This document shows, one piece after another, positions 61,287-64,000 of a DNA stretch of 64,000 nucleotides; the first letter of the stretch is position 1, and each line of letters begins with the position of its first letter. This stretch comes from Nostoc linckia z4 (GTDB taxonomy: Bacteria > Cyanobacteriota > Cyanobacteriia > Cyanobacteriales > Nostocaceae), in contig NZ_LAHA01000028.1 in the NCBI RefSeq assembly GCF_002608075.1, positions 22,575 to 86,574 on the forward strand, given 5' to 3'. The position numbers and the translations under genes were made by a program. The notes under the pieces were generated by a model, which was given only the letters and a program-made list of their open reading frames with translations, was not told the origin of the DNA and ran no database searches.

Positions 61287-63947
61287 TTATTCATCTGTCT
61301 CCAAGTCCAAATCAATCATTTCTAGTCCAGCGCTAGCAAGTTTCGCTGTTGTTTCAGTTGTCTTCAATTGCTCTGGTTCAGGCGATTCCTTGCCCTTGTT
61401 AGCTGGTGTCGAATCATCTTTAATAGCATTAGTTAATTCAGTCGTAGCGTTAGTTAATTCCGTCGTTGCGTTGATAATGTCTAATGGGGCTTGAGTCACC
61501 TGTTGAATTGTTGATGCTCCATTCTGTAAATTTTCTAAAAATTGAGTAACACGATTGAATTTTGGCTGGGGATTCATCCAGCCATAAGCACTTTCTAAAA
61601 CTTCTCCAGATTTTCTGAGTGCGTTTCCAATTTTGGCAACCTTGCCCGCTGTCATCTCTAATCCGGTAAGGATTGTTGATGCCAATCCTTGAAAAGTATT
61701 CAAGACATTAACAGACGCTTGATAAATTCTATTAGCCTTCGACCAGGCTTCTTTCAATTGAACATAATTATCGGCTCCTATCGCACCTTTAATTAAATTT
61801 TCAATTGAACTACTAATAACAGAACCGATATCAAAAGTGCTTCCATCTTCCTTCTTTAAACCTATTAATTGAAGGACGTTATTTATCGCTCCGATTAACG
61901 TCTGTCCTATATCGTTTGACAACATCAAAGCATTGTGGATGGTTGCAGCAAGAATCAAAATATTCAACACTCTATCGAGATGCATCCACTCAGCAAATCT
62001 CGACAACTTCCCGCCGATACCTCCGGGGAGTTGAGCGCCAAGTCTTTCTAGAATTGTTGCTTGCCCTTGCAACAATGCAGTGTTAGCACCTGCGTTGTAA
62101 GCATTTAAAAGATTGGCTGCGTTAGTGTTGTTGTTGTTTATGATATTCGCTGCATTATCATCTAAAGCTCTCCTCATACATCCACCTGGCTGGGTGGTTC
62201 GACACGTTCCTGTTGCGGCTGCTTGCTCGATTTGAGGAATTGTCGGAATATCCGGCCTAATTGCCGCTGCTGCTAATGCTGGGATGAAAGGAAGTTTATC
62301 AAGTATTTGGTCTAGCTTTGGTAACGCTGCACTGTTCACTTTTTCTTGTTCCTTGAGTTTAGTGTCAAGTTTTGTAATATCCGCTTTGGTAGTATCAATA
62401 TCGCGGTCAAGCTGTTGTACGTCCCCCTTTAACAAACCTAGTGAGCGTTTATTGTCTTGCTGGAATTCCTCAAACCGTTGGTTAGATGTCAACTCACTTT
62501 GACGTTTGAAATCTGCTAGTTTCTGGTCGAATTGTTTGGATAAATTTGATTGTTCAAGCCCAAGAATTCCTAGCGCTTTATCATTCTCTCTCTTGAATTC
62601 TTGGAACCTCTGCTCAGAAGATAAATTATTTAATCTATTAAAATCTGCTAATTTTTTATCAAAGTCTTTGCTGAGATTGGAAATTTCTAAATCTTTAATA
62701 CCAAGAGCCTTATTATTGTCAGTGACAAATCTATTAAATTTATCATCTAGCTGTTGCTGCAACGGTGCGAGATTTGGCACTCCTTTATTACGTGCCTCGT
62801 TCATCGCCGCATCAGCTTTGTTGTCTACAGAATTGACAAACTTACCCAAATTACTTACAGCATTGGCTAGTACTGGTATTTGAGAAACTTGTGCTTGAAG
62901 TCCATAAATATTGTTGCTTAGATTCCCAACCTGGGATTGTAGGGGAGCGACCAAAGATTTAGCCGCAGCAATGGCACTAGCCGTAACGCTGCTTGTATCA
63001 ATGTTCTGTGGCTTAATTGCCGATACCTGGGCTTTCGTCGCTGCTAAATCTGATTGCAATTTTGATATTGTGGTGTTTACAGATTTCTGAAAAGCATCTG
63101 AGACGCTGTTGTTGAATTTTGATATTTGAACATTAATAGATTGAATCTTGGCATCAAAATTTAGTCGTTGCTCAGTTATTTTGGCTTCAATTACTACTTT
63201 ATTCTGTCGTGCTTCGTAAAGTGCATCATTGCCAATTTTACGGGCTGCTTCAGCTAATCCCGTAACTATTTTTCGTCCTTCACGAGTTTCATACAGTGCA
63301 TCATTGGCTTGTTTTTTAGCCGCCGTTACTTCCTGCCCAATTTTCTCTGCCTGCTTATTTAAGCGTGCATAGTCTTTAGCATTTGTGTTTAGCTCTCTAT
63401 CGAACTTGTCAATTTTTGATTGAATTTGTTTTAATTTCAGACCATTCTGTACTGCTATCTGATTCGTTTTTGTAAGGTCATTACTAATAGCGTCTAAGTT
63501 ATCAAAAGTTCTGCTACTAATGAATTCTTGCAAGTAGGTTAATGCTACAACACCAATGGCGGCAAAAATTCCAAGAATACCACCTACCCTCGCAGCTTTG
63601 TCAAATTGGTCGCTGCCGGGAATTTTTTTAAATAAAAGGTCTTGTACTTTTTTTAGATTGTCAGAGAGTTTCTTTGTTGCATCAGCAGTTTCCTTTGCTT
63701 TAGTAGCAGCTTGTGTAGTCTTCTTGATAGCTTTGAGTTCATCAAGCAGCCCCTTCTGCTCGTTCAGGGCGTTTGTGAGTTTTGAGAGATTCCTGAAGTC
63801 TTTTGAACTAAACTGAGTCAATCCCTTTGTTGCATTAGGAATATTCCAGTTCCCCTTAATGCTGGTACTAAAAGTGCGAACATATTTACCTGCGTGCGTA
63901 AGATTATCTTTTAAAACGGCTGTGCTTGGTGTGCTTGGAATACTCAC
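61287..63947 (-). CDS. 886-aa coiled-coil protein with membrane-like segments, tape-measure-like
   Basis: Starts at GTG 63947 overlapping the preceding stop (GTGA). Residues about 55-110 and 150-550 are long heptad-rich helices. A hydrophobic helix lies at 121-140 (VGGILGIFAAIGVVALTYLQ), and a hydrophobic region lies at about 660-700 (LNILILAATIHNALMLSNDI). There are internal repeats: a 44-aa unit at 404-447 and 448-491 (NKALGI/DKALGI, LSKDFDKKLADF/LSKQFDQKLADF) and a partial third, and NDALYE twice, 25 aa apart. A Cys pair sits in GTCRTTQPGGCMRRALDD (582, 590). Long coiled coils plus membrane-like helices fit phage tape-measure proteins, but the family is not recognised. Confidence 0.7.
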   Translation of the reverse strand: MSIPSTPSTAVLKDNLTHAGKYVRTFSTSIKGNWNIPNATKGLTQFSSKDFRNLSKLTNALNEQKGLLDELKAIKKTTQAATKAKETADATKKLSDNLKKVQDLLFKKIPGSDQFDKAARVGGILGIFAAIGVVALTYLQEFISSRTFDNLDAISNDLTKTNQIAVQNGLKLKQIQSKIDKFDRELNTNAKDYARLNKQAEKIGQEVTAAKKQANDALYETREGRKIVTGLAEAARKIGNDALYEARQNKVVIEAKITEQRLNFDAKIQSINVQISKFNNSVSDAFQKSVNTTISKLQSDLAATKAQVSAIKPQNIDTSSVTASAIAAAKSLVAPLQSQVGNLSNNIYGLQAQVSQIPVLANAVSNLGKFVNSVDNKADAAMNEARNKGVPNLAPLQQQLDDKFNRFVTDNNKALGIKDLEISNLSKDFDKKLADFNRLNNLSSEQRFQEFKRENDKALGILGLEQSNLSKQFDQKLADFKRQSELTSNQRFEEFQQDNKRSLGLLKGDVQQLDRDIDTTKADITKLDTKLKEQEKVNSAALPKLDQILDKLPFIPALAAAAIRPDIPTIPQIEQAAATGTCRTTQPGGCMRRALDDNAANIINNNNTNAANLLNAYNAGANTALLQGQATILERLGAQLPGGIGGKLSRFAEWMHLDRVLNILILAATIHNALMLSNDIGQTLIGAINNVLQLIGLKKEDGSTFDIGSVISSSIENLIKGAIGADNYVQLKEAWSKANRIYQASVNVLNTFQGLASTILTGLEMTAGKVAKIGNALRKSGEVLESAYGWMNPQPKFNRVTQFLENLQNGASTIQQVTQAPLDIINATTELTNATTELTNAIKDDSTPANKGKESPEPEQLKTTETTAKLASAGLEMIDLDLETDE
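62475..62738. repeat. Two 132-bp tandem repeats coding for 44-aa coiled-coil units
   Basis: Within the 886-aa gene, two consecutive 44-codon units (FNRFVTDNNKALGI... and FQEFKRENDKALGI...) differ at about a third of positions; a third unit beginning FEEFQQDNKRSLGL is partial. Repeat-number change would alter coiled-coil length. Confidence 0.8.
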
Positions 63948-64000
63948 TTACCGCCACCTCCAAATACGCTAGTGACAGCAGTGACAGCTTTTAAGACCAC
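63944..64000 (-). CDS. 3' end of the next gene of the cluster, truncated by the window edge
   Basis: Only the last 18 codons are visible, VVLKAVTAVTSVFGGGGK then TGA. The stop overlaps the GTG start of the 886-aa gene by four bases, so the two are translationally coupled. Product unknown. Confidence 0.6.
   Translation of the reverse strand: MVLKAVTAVTSVFGGGGK

Overview
The window looks like chromosomal DNA of a filamentous, probably heterocyst-forming cyanobacterium (order Nostocales). The grounds are frequent GCGATCGC (HIP1) octamers inside and between genes, short heptameric tandem repeats of the GGGGACT/GGAGTTA/TTTTAGA kinds between genes, and several cyanobacterial families: a DUF2555 protein, a cyanophycinase-like peptidase, a carotenoid oxygenase, a UbiA prenyltransferase of the plastoquinone type, and multi-PAS histidine kinases. 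I cannot name a species from sequence alone. I found no rRNA, tRNA or CRISPR array.

1-20.3 kb is a surface-polysaccharide region on the + strand. It starts inside a nucleotide-sugar epimerase/dehydratase that overlaps a DegT-type sugar aminotransferase. A 1007-aa protein with duplicated DUF4082/Ig-like modules and an N,N-dimethylformamidase-like C-terminus follows, with a Tat-signal protein. Then comes a long run of glycosyltransferases (GT2, GT4, GT-D-like, a GT/repeat/methyltransferase fusion), an O-antigen polymerase/ligase-like membrane protein, a YdcF protein and a WcaF-type acetyltransferase. Together these would make, polymerise and decorate an exopolysaccharide.

20.4-38.3 kb holds mostly housekeeping and regulatory genes: a secreted protein of unknown role, two adjacent PAS histidine kinases sharing an in-frame low-complexity insert, a DUF2141 protein, a peptidoglycan-binding/HEAT protein, a DMT transporter, exopolyphosphatase, UbiA, and a PadR regulator next to a carotenoid oxygenase. 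38.3-43.7 kb is more accessory: a 42/62-bp tandem array, a ParE-type toxin with its partner, a photolyase-like FAD domain lacking its antenna domain, a peroxiredoxin, a nuclease-like/unknown gene pair, and two tandem HSDR_N-type paralogs just before a cysteine desulfurase.

43.7-57.5 kb carries cysteine desulfurase, aldo/keto reductase, SDR, cyanophycinase-like protein, DUF1350 hydrolase, an M50 site-2 protease, an I36-like secreted protein, a PAAR-like (DUF4280) protein, a lipoate ligase-like protein, CoaBC, DUF2555 and a carboxylesterase that seems to start at CTG.

57.6-64 kb is the most interesting part. An SDR gene has lost its 5' part exactly where a tight minus-strand operon of unrecognised genes begins. 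That operon includes an 886-aa coiled-coil, membrane-segment protein resembling a phage tape-measure protein, and it runs off the right edge. I read it as one end of an integrated element, possibly phage-tail-like, inserted into the SDR gene. A 15-bp direct repeat lies at the SDR junction and again 603 bp inside the cluster.

Palindromic or MITE-like elements are scattered throughout. One candidate family with AGGGACTT-like ends sits at or within a few bases of the stop codons of three unrelated genes.
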